This document shows positions 1 to 10,260 of a DNA stretch of 64,000 nucleotides, one piece after another; position 1 is the first letter of the stretch, and each line of letters begins with the position of its first letter. The notes under the pieces were generated by a model. That model searched no databases and was not told the DNA's origin. It worked only from the letters and a program-made list of their open reading frames with translations. The DNA lies in contig DASUGH010000103.1 in NCBI GenBank assembly GCA_036274155.1, forward strand, positions 70,124 to 134,123, given 5' to 3'. This stretch comes from Gp6-AA40 sp036274155 (GTDB lineage Bacteria > Acidobacteriota > Vicinamibacteria > Vicinamibacterales > UBA2999). Both the position numbers and the translations under genes were made by a program.

Positions 1-1
1 G

Positions 2-2134
<2,133 letters not shown>

Positions 2135-2163
2135 ACCCGGCGGACTTTCGCCCGCTGCCGGCT

Positions 2164-2192
2164 CGGCCCCGACCAGGCACTGGCCGGGGCCG
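2164..2192 (+). terminator. GC-rich hairpin after clpC
   Basis: An 8-bp perfect stem (CGGCCCCG at 2164-2171 with CGGGGCCG at 2185-2192) encloses a 13-nt loop that can pair further (CCAG/CTGG). It lies 30 nt past the clpC stop. Only a short T-poor tail follows, so intrinsic termination is plausible but not certain. Confidence 0.35.
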
Positions 2193-2274
2193 TCTAAGAT
2201 TCTGTAAACTAAGGCATTTGACGCCGAAGGGGCCTGCCTGCCCCCGATGCGGCGCCGCAAGGCTTCGACACGAT

Positions 2275-5172
2275 ATGTTCACGTATGCCCCGCGGGTGCT
2301 GGCTGTTTCGGCGCTGATGGCGGTATTCGCCACCGGGTCGGCCGCAGCCCAGGCCCCCACCCCGGACCAGACGTCCGCCCAGGCTCCTGCCTCCGCGCCG
2401 GGTGCGCCTCTTGTCATCACCCCGTGCAAGAACGAAGTGCCCGTTCCACTCCTGCTCGACCCGGCCACGAAGAGTCCGCTCGTCGATCAGGCGTCGAATG
2501 CTCCCGTGATCTCGCTGCCTCCTGCCGGTTCGCCGCCGGTGCTGTGGCAGATCGAGGTGTGCTTCCCGAAGCAGGACAACGCGGCCTTCGTGCCGATCGA
2601 GTCCTACCTGTTTTACATGAAGGCCGACGACCAGCCGCGCAGCACCCCGTCGAACGGCACCTGGGTGCCCTACACCGCGGCGTTCGAGCAGACTCTGCGC
2701 GACGACTTCAAGTCTCTGTGGGCGCAGGGCCTCCTCGAGGACCTCTCGATCGAGGTCACCGATGCGCAGTTCCCCAATGGCACGGTCGGCAGGATTGTCA
2801 GCTTCGTGATGGAGGAGCGCGATCGAGTCAAGATCGTCAGCTACGAGGGCAGCAAGCAGCTCGATCGCAGCAAGCTCGAAGAGCAGCTGCGCGAGCGCAA
2901 GATGGAGATCGCCGCCGACTCGCTGCTCGATGAGCGGCGAATCAAACAGGTCGAGGCCGTCGTGCGCGACATGCTGCAGGAGAAAGGATTCACCGCCGAC
3001 GTCACGAGCACCATCACGCGCGTGGAAGGCAAGACCGTCAACCTGACGTTCCACATCGTCGAGGGCCGGAAGGTCAAGATCCGCAAGGTCGACTGGGTCG
3101 GCAACAAGGACATCAAGGACGGCAAGCTGACCAAGCAGATGAAGGAGAACAAGCCGGGCGGCCTGCTCGGGTGGATCACCGGCGGCGGCACCTGGAATGC
3201 CACGAAATACGAGGAAGACGCCGAGCGCGTGCGCGAGTATTACCAGAATCACGGCTACGCGAACGCAACCATCGGTCAGCCGGAGCTCAAGGTCCTCGAG
3301 AACAGCAAGGACGGGAAGAAGCAGTGGATCGAGCTCAAGATCCCGGTCACCGAGGGCCAGAAGTACACCTTCGGCTCGCTCGACTTCGACGGCCTCAAGG
3401 TGTTCAAGCCGGAGTACATTCACGGCCTGTACGAAGTGAAGGAAGGCGAAACCTACAGCCGCAAGAAGCTGGTGGAGGGCAACCGCCGCACGCAGGAGGT
3501 CTACGGCAGGTACGGTTTCATGGATTTCACCGCGGCGCCGGATCTCGTTCGCAGCGATTCTGCCAATAACCCCGACACGGCTCTCAGTCAGCTCGTGCCC
3601 GAGGCGCTCGCGCTCGAGGCGTCGGGACCGGGCGCCAAGCCGCCGCACGTGGACGTCACGATCAGGGTCACGGAAGGGGAGCAGTTCATCGTCCGCAGGA
3701 TCTCGTTCACCGGCAACACGACGACGCGCGACAACGTGATCCGCCGCGAGCTGAGCAGTCTGGTGGAGGGATCGCCGTTCGACACCAACGCGTTGAAGGA
3801 CTCGGTGCGCCGCCTGAACCAGCTCGGGTACTTCAAGCCGCTCGAGGGCAACGAGAAGGACGTGAAGGTCGACAAGACGACGAACGCCACGAACATGGTG
3901 GACGTCACGTTCAAGCTCGAAGAGCAGAACCGCAACCAGCTGACGTTCGGCGCCGGCATCTCGCAATACGAGGGCTTCTTCGGCCAGCTCGCCTTCCAGA
4001 CATCGAACTTCCTCGGGCGCGGCGAGACCTTCTCGGTGTCGCTGCAAGGCGGCGAGCGGGCGCAGAACTACCAGGTTGGCTTCACCGAGCCCTTCCTGTT
4101 CGATCGCAACATCACCGGCGGCATCGACATCCACAAGCGGTCGCTGCAGTACGTCGGCTACTACACGCAGAAGTCGACCGGCGGCAGCCTGGTCTTCGGC
4201 ATGCCGCTGGCCCCCTGGACGCGCGCGTTCCTGAACTACTCCTACGAGGAAGTCAGCATCACCGACGTCAACGAGGCGCTGATCGACAACTCGTGCGTGT
4301 TCTCACAGCAGGGCTGTTCGACGATCTCTTCGTTGAGCGATACCTCGCAGCTCACGGAGACGCAGATCAAGAACCTGTGCCAGAACCCCTTCGTCTGCGA
4401 TTCGTTCCTCATCGGCCAGGGCGGCAAGCGGACGATCAGCAAGATCGTGCCGACGGTCGTGCACAACACGGTGAACCACCCGATCTTCCCGACGACCGGA
4501 AAGAAGTACACGGCCTCGGTCGACCTTGCGGTGCTCGGTGGCAATACCCAGTACATCAAGCCGCACTTCGAGTACATCCGGTTCTTCCGGCACACCAGCC
4601 GTACCACGCTCGGCCTGCGCGCGCAGTTCGAGTACATCACGCCGGTGCGCAACACACGAGAGCTTCCCGTCTTCGAGCGGCTGTTCCTCGGTGGCGAATA
4701 CAGCGTGCGCGGCTTCGACATCCGCTCGATCGGACCGACGGTGCCGAACTCGCTGGTGGTGCTCGGCGGAAACAAGAGCCTGCTGTTCAACGCCGAGTAT
4801 GCGTTCTCGATTGCCGATCCGGTTCGACTGCTGGTCTTCTACGACGCCGGACAGGTCCGCGACTTCGGCGAGCCCTTCGGCTGGTATCAACCGCTGACGC
4901 GCATCGTGGTTCCGGAGCTGCCGCCGGTGATTGGCGCCTTCGGTGACATCGTCACCGACCCGGGGGCGATCGGCGTGCGGACCGAGACGATTGGGAAGAC
5001 CAGCGCGTTCAAGACGTCGACCGGCGTGGAGCTGCGCTTCTTCATGCCGGTGCTCAACGTGCCGTTCCGGCTGATCTACGCGTGGAATCCGCAGCGGGGA
5101 GGTGTGCTCGACAACAACCTCCAGCCGACGAAGGCCTCGGTCTTCAAGTTCTCGGTCGGGACGACGTTCTAA
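2275..5172 (+). CDS. bamA: Outer membrane protein assembly factor BamA
   Basis: Central Omp85 component that inserts beta-barrel proteins into the outer membrane. The chosen ATG gives a clear signal peptide (residues 1-27, FATGSAAAQA cleavage region); an in-frame TTG at 2218 would add 19 non-hydrophobic residues and is less likely. After a Pro/Ala-rich linker come POTRA repeats (about 85-560), then a 16-strand-type barrel to the C-terminus. The barrel carries the Omp85 VRGF motif (about residue 811) and ends in a terminal Phe (SVGTTF). At 965 residues it is longer than E. coli BamA (810), partly from the N-terminal linker and a Cys-bearing barrel loop (residues about 670-710). ompH lies just downstream, the usual bamA-skp order. 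Confidence 0.96.
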   Translation: MFTYAPRVLAVSALMAVFATGSAAAQAPTPDQTSAQAPASAPGAPLVITPCKNEVPVPLLLDPATKSPLVDQASNAPVISLPPAGSPPVLWQIEVCFPKQDNAAFVPIESYLFYMKADDQPRSTPSNGTWVPYTAAFEQTLRDDFKSLWAQGLLEDLSIEVTDAQFPNGTVGRIVSFVMEERDRVKIVSYEGSKQLDRSKLEEQLRERKMEIAADSLLDERRIKQVEAVVRDMLQEKGFTADVTSTITRVEGKTVNLTFHIVEGRKVKIRKVDWVGNKDIKDGKLTKQMKENKPGGLLGWITGGGTWNATKYEEDAERVREYYQNHGYANATIGQPELKVLENSKDGKKQWIELKIPVTEGQKYTFGSLDFDGLKVFKPEYIHGLYEVKEGETYSRKKLVEGNRRTQEVYGRYGFMDFTAAPDLVRSDSANNPDTALSQLVPEALALEASGPGAKPPHVDVTIRVTEGEQFIVRRISFTGNTTTRDNVIRRELSSLVEGSPFDTNALKDSVRRLNQLGYFKPLEGNEKDVKVDKTTNATNMVDVTFKLEEQNRNQLTFGAGISQYEGFFGQLAFQTSNFLGRGETFSVSLQGGERAQNYQVGFTEPFLFDRNITGGIDIHKRSLQYVGYYTQKSTGGSLVFGMPLAPWTRAFLNYSYEEVSITDVNEALIDNSCVFSQQGCSTISSLSDTSQLTETQIKNLCQNPFVCDSFLIGQGGKRTISKIVPTVVHNTVNHPIFPTTGKKYTASVDLAVLGGNTQYIKPHFEYIRFFRHTSRTTLGLRAQFEYITPVRNTRELPVFERLFLGGEYSVRGFDIRSIGPTVPNSLVVLGGNKSLLFNAEYAFSIADPVRLLVFYDAGQVRDFGEPFGWYQPLTRIVVPELPPVIGAFGDIVTDPGAIGVRTETIGKTSAFKTSTGVELRFFMPVLNVPFRLIYAWNPQRGGVLDNNLQPTKASVFKFSVGTTF

Positions 5173-5326
5173 TCGGCGGGCGCGTCGAGCCGAAGGCGCC
5201 ACGCGCGGTCGTGCCGCCCCGGCGCTTGCCTGGATCGAGCCCGGCCCATCGCCGACCGGGGGGTATTGGACGGCGGGCGATGTGGCGGGGTAGAACGCCC
5301 CATCCCGGAATTGAACGGGCGGGGTG

Positions 5327-5797
5327 TCAGTTGTGAATCACCGCGACGGTGTAGTCGACGGGGCCAACCAGGCCGGAGGCCGACGAATCGTAAACGCGGA
5401 TGCAGATGCTGCCGGCGGCAGTGGCCGTGGCGCTGACAGCAGTATTGAGGCCGACATTGACGCGCGACACGACGACCTGGCAGTTCGCGCCGACGAGCGT
5501 GCCGATGTCGAGACCCAGAGTAAGGTCGGTCTGCAGGTCGAGTTGGCCATCGCCATCGGCGTCGACGGCCGTCGACGGCTGCACGAGCGAGGTATAACTG
5601 GCCGTGATGTTGCCGGGGGCCTGCACCTGCAGACCGTGGATGCGAACGCTGTTCGGCGTGAGGTTGCCGGTCACCGACTCGCTGATCGTGGTCGGCGGTG
5701 TTGGCGTGGGAACCGTGACGTTATCGTCGTCGCAGCCCGGCGAGGCGAGGGCAGCGGTCAACAGGAAGGCACCAAGGGTCATCGATCGTGGTCTCAA
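5327..5797 (-). CDS. Small putative secreted lipoprotein, function unknown
   Basis: A 156-residue protein transcribed against its neighbours. The start is set by the ribosome site: GAGGAG (minus strand, 5805-5810) sits 7 nt before TTG at 5797, giving an MRPRSMTLGAFLL signal with a basic n-region. An ATG at 5782 is the alternative. The signal ends in ALASPGC, an atypical lipobox, followed by DDD. The mature part is rich in Thr, Val, Ala and Ser with alternating hydrophobics, including DADGDGQLD, and looks like a small beta-rich extracytoplasmic domain. I do not recognise a family. It sits alone between bamA and ompH, which normally adjoin, so it may be a later insertion. Confidence 0.6.
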   Translation of the reverse strand: MRPRSMTLGAFLLTAALASPGCDDDNVTVPTPTPPTTISESVTGNLTPNSVRIHGLQVQAPGNITASYTSLVQPSTAVDADGDGQLDLQTDLTLGLDIGTLVGANCQVVVSRVNVGLNTAVSATATAAGSICIRVYDSSASGLVGPVDYTVAVIHN

Positions 5798-5894
5798 GCA
5801 CAGGCTCCTCAAATGCGACAGGCGGTCCTGAGATCTTACCTGTCGGGTCAGGTGGAGTAAAATCAAGCATTTCGTCTTGGAGATGAAAGGATTC

Positions 5895-6647
5895 ATGCGA
5901 ATGAGAGTGTTCGCCGTCGTTCTGGCGCTCGGCGTTCTCACGGCGGCCGCGCGGCCCCTTGCGCAGGCACCCGCTCCCCCTCCGGCCCCTGGCACGCAGA
6001 AGCCCGCCGCTCCTGGAACGCAGAAACCGGCGACGCCGACTCCCCGTCCACAGACTCAGACGCCAGCGCCGCCCGCGCAGCCGGCTGAAGTCAAGCTGCC
6101 ACCGCCGTTCCAGGACGGGTTCAAGTACGGCTATATCAACATCCAGACCGTGGCGTCTCAGTCGGCTGACGGCAAGAAGGCGACAGCGGAAATCAACGCG
6201 CTGCAGCAGAAGCTGCAGACGCAGATTATGGACAAGCAGAAGGCGCTGCAGGACGCACAGCAGAAGCTCGAGGGGTCGGGGAGCCTGCTCAACGACTCCG
6301 CCAAGCAGTCGCTGCAGCTCGAAATCGAGCGTAACCAGCGCGACCTGCAGCGGATGGCCGAGGACGCCCAGCAGGAAGTCGAGCGGCTCACGCAGCGTCT
6401 CCAGCAGGAGTTCATGATCAAGCTCAATCCGGTCATCGACCGCATTGCGAAGGAAAAGAAGGTCGACATGATCTTCAATGCCGGCGAGAGCGGGCTGGTG
6501 TGGGCCGCGCCCGGCATGGAGATGACGACCGACATTATTCGCGCGCTCGACGGCGGCGGCGCCAAGCCGGCCGCCGCTGCGCCGGCACCGGCCGCCCCGG
6601 CAGCGCCGGCGCCGGCCCCGACCGAAGCCGCGCCGCCCGGGAAATAG
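5895..6647 (+). CDS. OmpH/Skp-family periplasmic chaperone
   Basis: Skp-type chaperone that holds unfolded outer-membrane proteins for BamA. Signal peptide at residues 1-24 (VFAVVLALGVL), then a Pro/Ala/Thr/Gln-rich linker to about 65. The OmpH domain starts at FKYGYINIQTV, with a long Gln/Lys/Glu helix pair (about 85-180), and a Pro/Ala tail closes the protein. The start is ambiguous: ATG 5895 (12 nt after GGAG) or ATG 5901 (9 nt after AAAGGA); both leave the signal peptide intact. At 250 residues it is longer than E. coli Skp (161) because of the two low-complexity linkers. Position right after bamA supports the call. Confidence 0.88.
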   Translation: MRMRVFAVVLALGVLTAAARPLAQAPAPPPAPGTQKPAAPGTQKPATPTPRPQTQTPAPPAQPAEVKLPPPFQDGFKYGYINIQTVASQSADGKKATAEINALQQKLQTQIMDKQKALQDAQQKLEGSGSLLNDSAKQSLQLEIERNQRDLQRMAEDAQQEVERLTQRLQQEFMIKLNPVIDRIAKEKKVDMIFNAGESGLVWAAPGMEMTTDIIRALDGGGAKPAAAAPAPAAPAAPAPAPTEAAPPGK

Positions 6648-6698
6648 GCGGCAAGCCGACGCGTGCCATGATCGAGGGCCGCACGCCCCAGGGTTGAC

Positions 6699-7961
6699 GT
6701 GGTTCCAGATCTCCCAGCTCTCCTCGAGCGCGTCTACTACCGCTATCCGTCGTTCCTCGTCGATGCCATCGCGGAACACGAGCCGGGCGTCCGGCTCGTG
6801 GCCGTGAAGAACGTGACGGTCGGCGAGGAATTCTTCCAGGGACACTTTCCCGGTTCGCCGTTGATGCCCGGCGTGCTCCTGATCGAGGCGCTGACGCAGG
6901 TGGCGGCGATGCTCGTCCTCGAGCGCGAGCCGGTGTTCTCGACGGCGCGCGCCTTCCTGCGCGGCGTCAACAGCGCCAAATTCCGCAAGCAGGTGGTGCC
7001 CGGCGATCGCCTGCGCCTCGAGGTCACGCTCGGCCGGAGCCGCAAGCGGCTCGCCAAGGCGCGCGCACTCGCGTACGTGGACGATCAGGTCGTCACCGAA
7101 GCCGAGCTCCTCATTTCGATCGAATCGGGCGCCGCCTATGTGGATCCCACGGCGCGGGTCCATCCCGCCGCTCGCATCGGCGCGGGGACGACGATCGGGC
7201 CGTCGGCCGTGATCGGCGCGGATGTGCGCATCGGCGAGCGCTGCCGCATCGGCGCGTCAGTGGTCATCGACGGGTGGACCGAGATCGGCGACGAGACACA
7301 GGTGTTTCCGATGGCGTCGATCGGTCTGGCGCCGCAGGATCTCAAGTACAAGGGCGAGCGTACCCGTCTCAGCATCGGCCGGCAGAACATCTTTCGTGAA
7401 TTCGTCACCATCAATCGCGGCACGCTCGGCGGCGGCGGCCATACGATGATCGGTAACCACAACCTGTTCATGGCCTACGTGCACGTGGCGCACGACTGCC
7501 ATGTCGGCAATCACACGATCTTCGGGCCGCATGCGACCATTGGCGGGCACGTCGGCGTCGAGGACTTCGCCAACATCAGCGCCGGCTCCGCCGTTCACCA
7601 GTTCTGCCGCATCGGCCGGCACGGATTCGTCGGCGGCTACTCGGTGGTGACCAAGGACGCGCTGCCCTTCGGACGCACCATCGGCAGCCGGCCGGCCCGC
7701 ATCTTCGGTGTCAACACCATCGGGCTCTCCCGGCGCGGCTTCACGCCCGACACCATCGAGCAGCTCAAACGCGCGTACCGCTACCTGCTGCTGTCCAAGC
7801 TCAACACGTCGCGTGCGCTGAACCAGATCGAGCACGACCCCACGCTCACGTCACAGGAAGTGCGCTATCTCGTCGACTTCATCCGGACGTCCCAGCGCGG
7901 CGTCATACTGCGCCGGCCGATTCGCCGCTTCAGCACTGAAGAACTGGTGGCGGACGAATGA
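6699..7961 (+). CDS. Fused FabZ dehydratase and LpxA acyltransferase
   Basis: One 420-residue frame carries two enzymes that usually are separate. Residues 1-145 are a hotdog-fold (3R)-hydroxyacyl-ACP dehydratase with GHFPGSPLMPGV and the downstream catalytic Glu (LLIEAL). Residues from about 147 form the hexapeptide-repeat left-handed beta helix of UDP-GlcNAc O-acyltransferase, with the catalytic His in AHDCHVGN (about 264) and the C-terminal helical region after about 345. FabZ feeds fatty acid synthesis while LpxA commits hydroxyacyl-ACP to lipid A, so the fusion joins two competitors for one substrate. GTG start. No lpxD lies in the usual place before it. The domain assignment is certain; whether the fusion is processed is unknown. 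Confidence 0.95.
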   Translation: MVPDLPALLERVYYRYPSFLVDAIAEHEPGVRLVAVKNVTVGEEFFQGHFPGSPLMPGVLLIEALTQVAAMLVLEREPVFSTARAFLRGVNSAKFRKQVVPGDRLRLEVTLGRSRKRLAKARALAYVDDQVVTEAELLISIESGAAYVDPTARVHPAARIGAGTTIGPSAVIGADVRIGERCRIGASVVIDGWTEIGDETQVFPMASIGLAPQDLKYKGERTRLSIGRQNIFREFVTINRGTLGGGGHTMIGNHNLFMAYVHVAHDCHVGNHTIFGPHATIGGHVGVEDFANISAGSAVHQFCRIGRHGFVGGYSVVTKDALPFGRTIGSRPARIFGVNTIGLSRRGFTPDTIEQLKRAYRYLLLSKLNTSRALNQIEHDPTLTSQEVRYLVDFIRTSQRGVILRRPIRRFSTEELVADE

Positions 7962-8292
7962 ACCGGGACGGGTTCCAGGTTCCGAGTTCCAGGTTCCGAG
8001 TTCGGGGAGTTCAGGTTCCGGGGTTCCGAGTTCGGGGAGTTCAGGTTCCGGGGTTCCGGGTTCGGGGAGTTCAGGTTCCGGGATTCCGGGTTCGGGGAGT
8101 TCAGGTTCCGGGGTTCCGGGTTCGGGGAGTTCAAGTTCCGGGGTTCCGGGTTCGGGGAGTTCAGGTTCCAGGGTTCCGGGTTGGGGGTTCCACGTTCGTT
8201 GTTCCCAGGTTCGTGGTTCCACGGTTCCTGGCTCCGGCGTTCGGGGTTCGGGCGTTCAGGCATTCAGGGTTCAGAGCTCACGTGTTCCCCAG
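7962..8292. repeat. 30-bp tandem repeat array in 331-nt spacer
   Basis: About six near-identical 30-bp units, each ending in TTCGGGGAGT, run from 7981 to about 8183, followed by about 90 nt of degenerate GTTC-rich copies up to the lpxI start. Units differ by single substitutions. Because the period is a multiple of three, the array is open in several frames and yields artificial peptides (a GFRVRGVQVP decamer on plus, Pro/Glu repeats on minus). No gene is seen in this spacer. It interrupts what would otherwise be an lpxA-lpxI operon. Confidence 0.9.
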
Positions 8293-9111
8293 ATGAAACT
8301 TGGCCTGATTGCGGGCAACGGCCGCTTTCCGTTCCTCGTTCTGGATGCGGCGCGTACGCAGGGATACGACGTCACGATCATCGCCGCCAAGGAGGAAGCC
8401 TTCCCTGAGCTCGCCGATGCCGCCGCACGGCAGCAGGCGGCGATTCACTGGATTTCGATTGGGCAGCTGGGAACGTGCATCCGCCTGCTCAAGGACGCCG
8501 GCGTGGCGCGCGCCGTGATGGCCGGGCAAGTCAAGCACACCCGCATCTTCGGTGGCATCGTGCCCGACCTGACGTTTCTCTCGGTGCTCAAAGAGCTCGG
8601 CTCGAGGAACACCGACGGCCTGATAGGCGCGGTCGCCAAAGTGCTTCGCGACCGTGGAATCGAGCTCATCGACTCGACAGCACTGTTGCAGCCGCTGCTG
8701 GCGGCCGACGGGGTGCTGACGGCCCGGCCGCCAACCGAGGATGAACGAAAGGATTTCGACTTCGGTTACCGGATGGCCGACGCCATCGCCGGCCTCGACG
8801 TCGGCCAGACGATTGCCGTGAAGCACCAGGCGGTCGTGGCGGTCGAGGCGATGGATGGCACCGACGAGGTGATCGAACGGGCCGGGCGGCTGGCCGGCGC
8901 CGGCGCACGGATCGTCAAGGTGGCGAAGCCGAACCAGGACATGCGGTTCGACGTCCCGGTCGTCGGTCCGGCAACGATTCAGGCGATGCGCGCTGCCGGG
9001 GCGTCGGCGCTCTCCGTCGACGCGGGCAAGACGCTGATGTTCGACGGCGCCCAGATGGTGGCGTCGGCGAACGAAGCCGGCATCACGATTGTTGGACGAA
9101 GAAAACACTGA
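8293..9111 (+). CDS. lpxI: UDP-2,3-diacylglucosamine pyrophosphatase LpxI
   Basis: LpxI (DUF1009) hydrolyses UDP-2,3-diacylglucosamine to lipid X and UMP in lipid A synthesis, replacing LpxH in many diderms. The 272-residue protein has the N-terminal domain from LIAGNGRFP, with a central AVMAGQVKHTRIF segment, and a C-terminal catalytic domain that includes VKHQAVVAVEAMDGTDE, VKVAKPNQDMRFDVPVVG and the closing SVDAGKTLMFD. Length and motifs match the family well. It follows fabZ-lpxA across a repeat-filled spacer. ATG start; no strong ribosome site is visible because the repeat runs up to it. Confidence 0.94.
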   Translation: MKLGLIAGNGRFPFLVLDAARTQGYDVTIIAAKEEAFPELADAAARQQAAIHWISIGQLGTCIRLLKDAGVARAVMAGQVKHTRIFGGIVPDLTFLSVLKELGSRNTDGLIGAVAKVLRDRGIELIDSTALLQPLLAADGVLTARPPTEDERKDFDFGYRMADAIAGLDVGQTIAVKHQAVVAVEAMDGTDEVIERAGRLAGAGARIVKVAKPNQDMRFDVPVVGPATIQAMRAAGASALSVDAGKTLMFDGAQMVASANEAGITIVGRRKH

Positions 9112-9310
9112 AATGACGGATTGACGGATTGACGAATTTGCATTGCCGGATTGACAGATTTGCGGATTGGCCGCCTGACGACTCAGGTGCGGGCCAGATC
9201 ACAGGTGTTTCGTCGTAACCCGTCGATTCGTCAATCCGTCAATCCGTCAATCCGTCAATGCGTCAATTCAAATTCGTAAATTCGTAAATCCGTCAATCCG
9301 TCAATTCACA
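9112..9310. repeat. Inverted arrays of an 8-bp unit
   Basis: From 9114 to about 9167 an 8-nt unit close to GGATTGAC repeats on the plus strand. From about 9219 to 9309 its reverse complement, GTCAATCC, repeats about ten times with small changes. About 50 nt of unique sequence separates the two. The whole could fold into a long imperfect hairpin. No coding region is seen here. Confidence 0.85.
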
Positions 9311-9318
9311 TACTCATC

Positions 9319-10257
9319 TTGTCTTCCTCTCCCGTTCGCGTCGCCGTCGTTGGTGTAGGTCACCTGGGCCAGCACCACGCCCGTTTGCTCGCGGCGATGC
9401 CGCAGGTGATGCTCGCGGCCGTCGTCGACACGAAGCCGGGACGCGCGGCGGAAATCGGCGGACGCTACGGCGCAGCCCCGTTCACCGACGCACGTGACGT
9501 GATGGGAGTGGTCGACGCCGTCACAATAGCGGTGCCGACGGCCTCGCACGTCGAAGTCGCCGGCCTGTTCGTCGCGCGCGGGATACCGGTGCTCGTCGAA
9601 AAGCCGCTGGCGGCGTCGCTCGTCGAAGCCGACCGGTTGCTGGATGAAGCAGGCCGCGGCGGCGTGATGGTGGCAACGGGGCATACCGAACGCTTCAACC
9701 CGGCGGTCGAGGCGGCGCTTCCGCTCGTCTCCGCCCCCCGCTTCATCGAGATTCATCGCCTCGGGACATTTCCCGAACGCAGCCTCGACATCGACGTGAT
9801 CTTCGATTTGATGATTCACGACATCGATCTGCTGCTGGCGTCGGTGCGGTCCGAGGTCGAGTCAATCGAGGCAGTCGGCGTGAATGTGCTGACGCCACGT
9901 ACCGACATCGCCAACGCGCGTCTCCGCTTTGCCTCGGGGTGCATTGCGAACCTCACCGCGAGCCGCATCAGCCGCGAGCGCGTACGCAAGGCGCGATTCT
10001 TCCAGCCCGAATCCTACATCTCGATCGACTACGCTTCTCAGGAGGTCGAAGTGTACCGCCTCGCCGCCGGCAACGGACGCCCCGTGATCGAGGGTGGACG
10101 GTTGCAGGTGGAGCAGGAGGAGCCGTTGCACCGGGAGCTCGCCGACTTCATCAGGGCGGTGCGCACGGGAGGAGAGCCGACAGTGACCGGACGCGCCGGA
10201 CGCGAGGCGCTGGCGCTGGCTTCCCGCATCGCCGACGAGATGCGGCTCACGACTTAG
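9319..10257 (+). CDS. Gfo/Idh/MocA-family oxidoreductase, possibly GnnA-like
   Basis: NAD(P)-dependent sugar dehydrogenase family, 312 residues. An N-terminal Rossmann fold opens with VAVVGVGHLGQHHARLL, followed by the family EKP motif in VLVEKPLA (about residue 95) and GHTERFNPAV. The C-terminal alpha/beta domain begins near residue 125, with the MIHDIDLLL segment where family members place catalytic residues. TTG start. Its place next to lpxA and lpxI resembles loci where GnnA oxidises UDP-GlcNAc at C3 for amide-linked lipid A. No GnnB aminotransferase is in the window, so the substrate stays open. The family call is secure, the GnnA role is inference. Confidence 0.85.
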   Translation: MSSSPVRVAVVGVGHLGQHHARLLAAMPQVMLAAVVDTKPGRAAEIGGRYGAAPFTDARDVMGVVDAVTIAVPTASHVEVAGLFVARGIPVLVEKPLAASLVEADRLLDEAGRGGVMVATGHTERFNPAVEAALPLVSAPRFIEIHRLGTFPERSLDIDVIFDLMIHDIDLLLASVRSEVESIEAVGVNVLTPRTDIANARLRFASGCIANLTASRISRERVRKARFFQPESYISIDYASQEVEVYRLAAGNGRPVIEGGRLQVEQEEPLHRELADFIRAVRTGGEPTVTGRAGREALALASRIADEMRLTT

Positions 10258-10260
10258 ACG

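Noticed and set aside
2209..4134. 641-residue minus-strand frame opposite bamA
   Set aside because: Antisense of a well-supported BamA; Arg/Ala/Leu-rich shadow typical of high-GC DNA. The same holds for other long antisense frames (for example 38466-39932, 28347-29426, 56445-58025).
7851..8263. Minus-strand frames with Pro-Glu-Leu repeats and the plus frame 7958-8296
   Set aside because: They are produced by the 30-bp repeat, which is open in several frames; composition is purely repeat-derived and they overlap the end of fabZ-lpxA.
7962..8292. CRISPR array
   Set aside because: Units are directly tandem with no variable spacers, and no cas genes are near.
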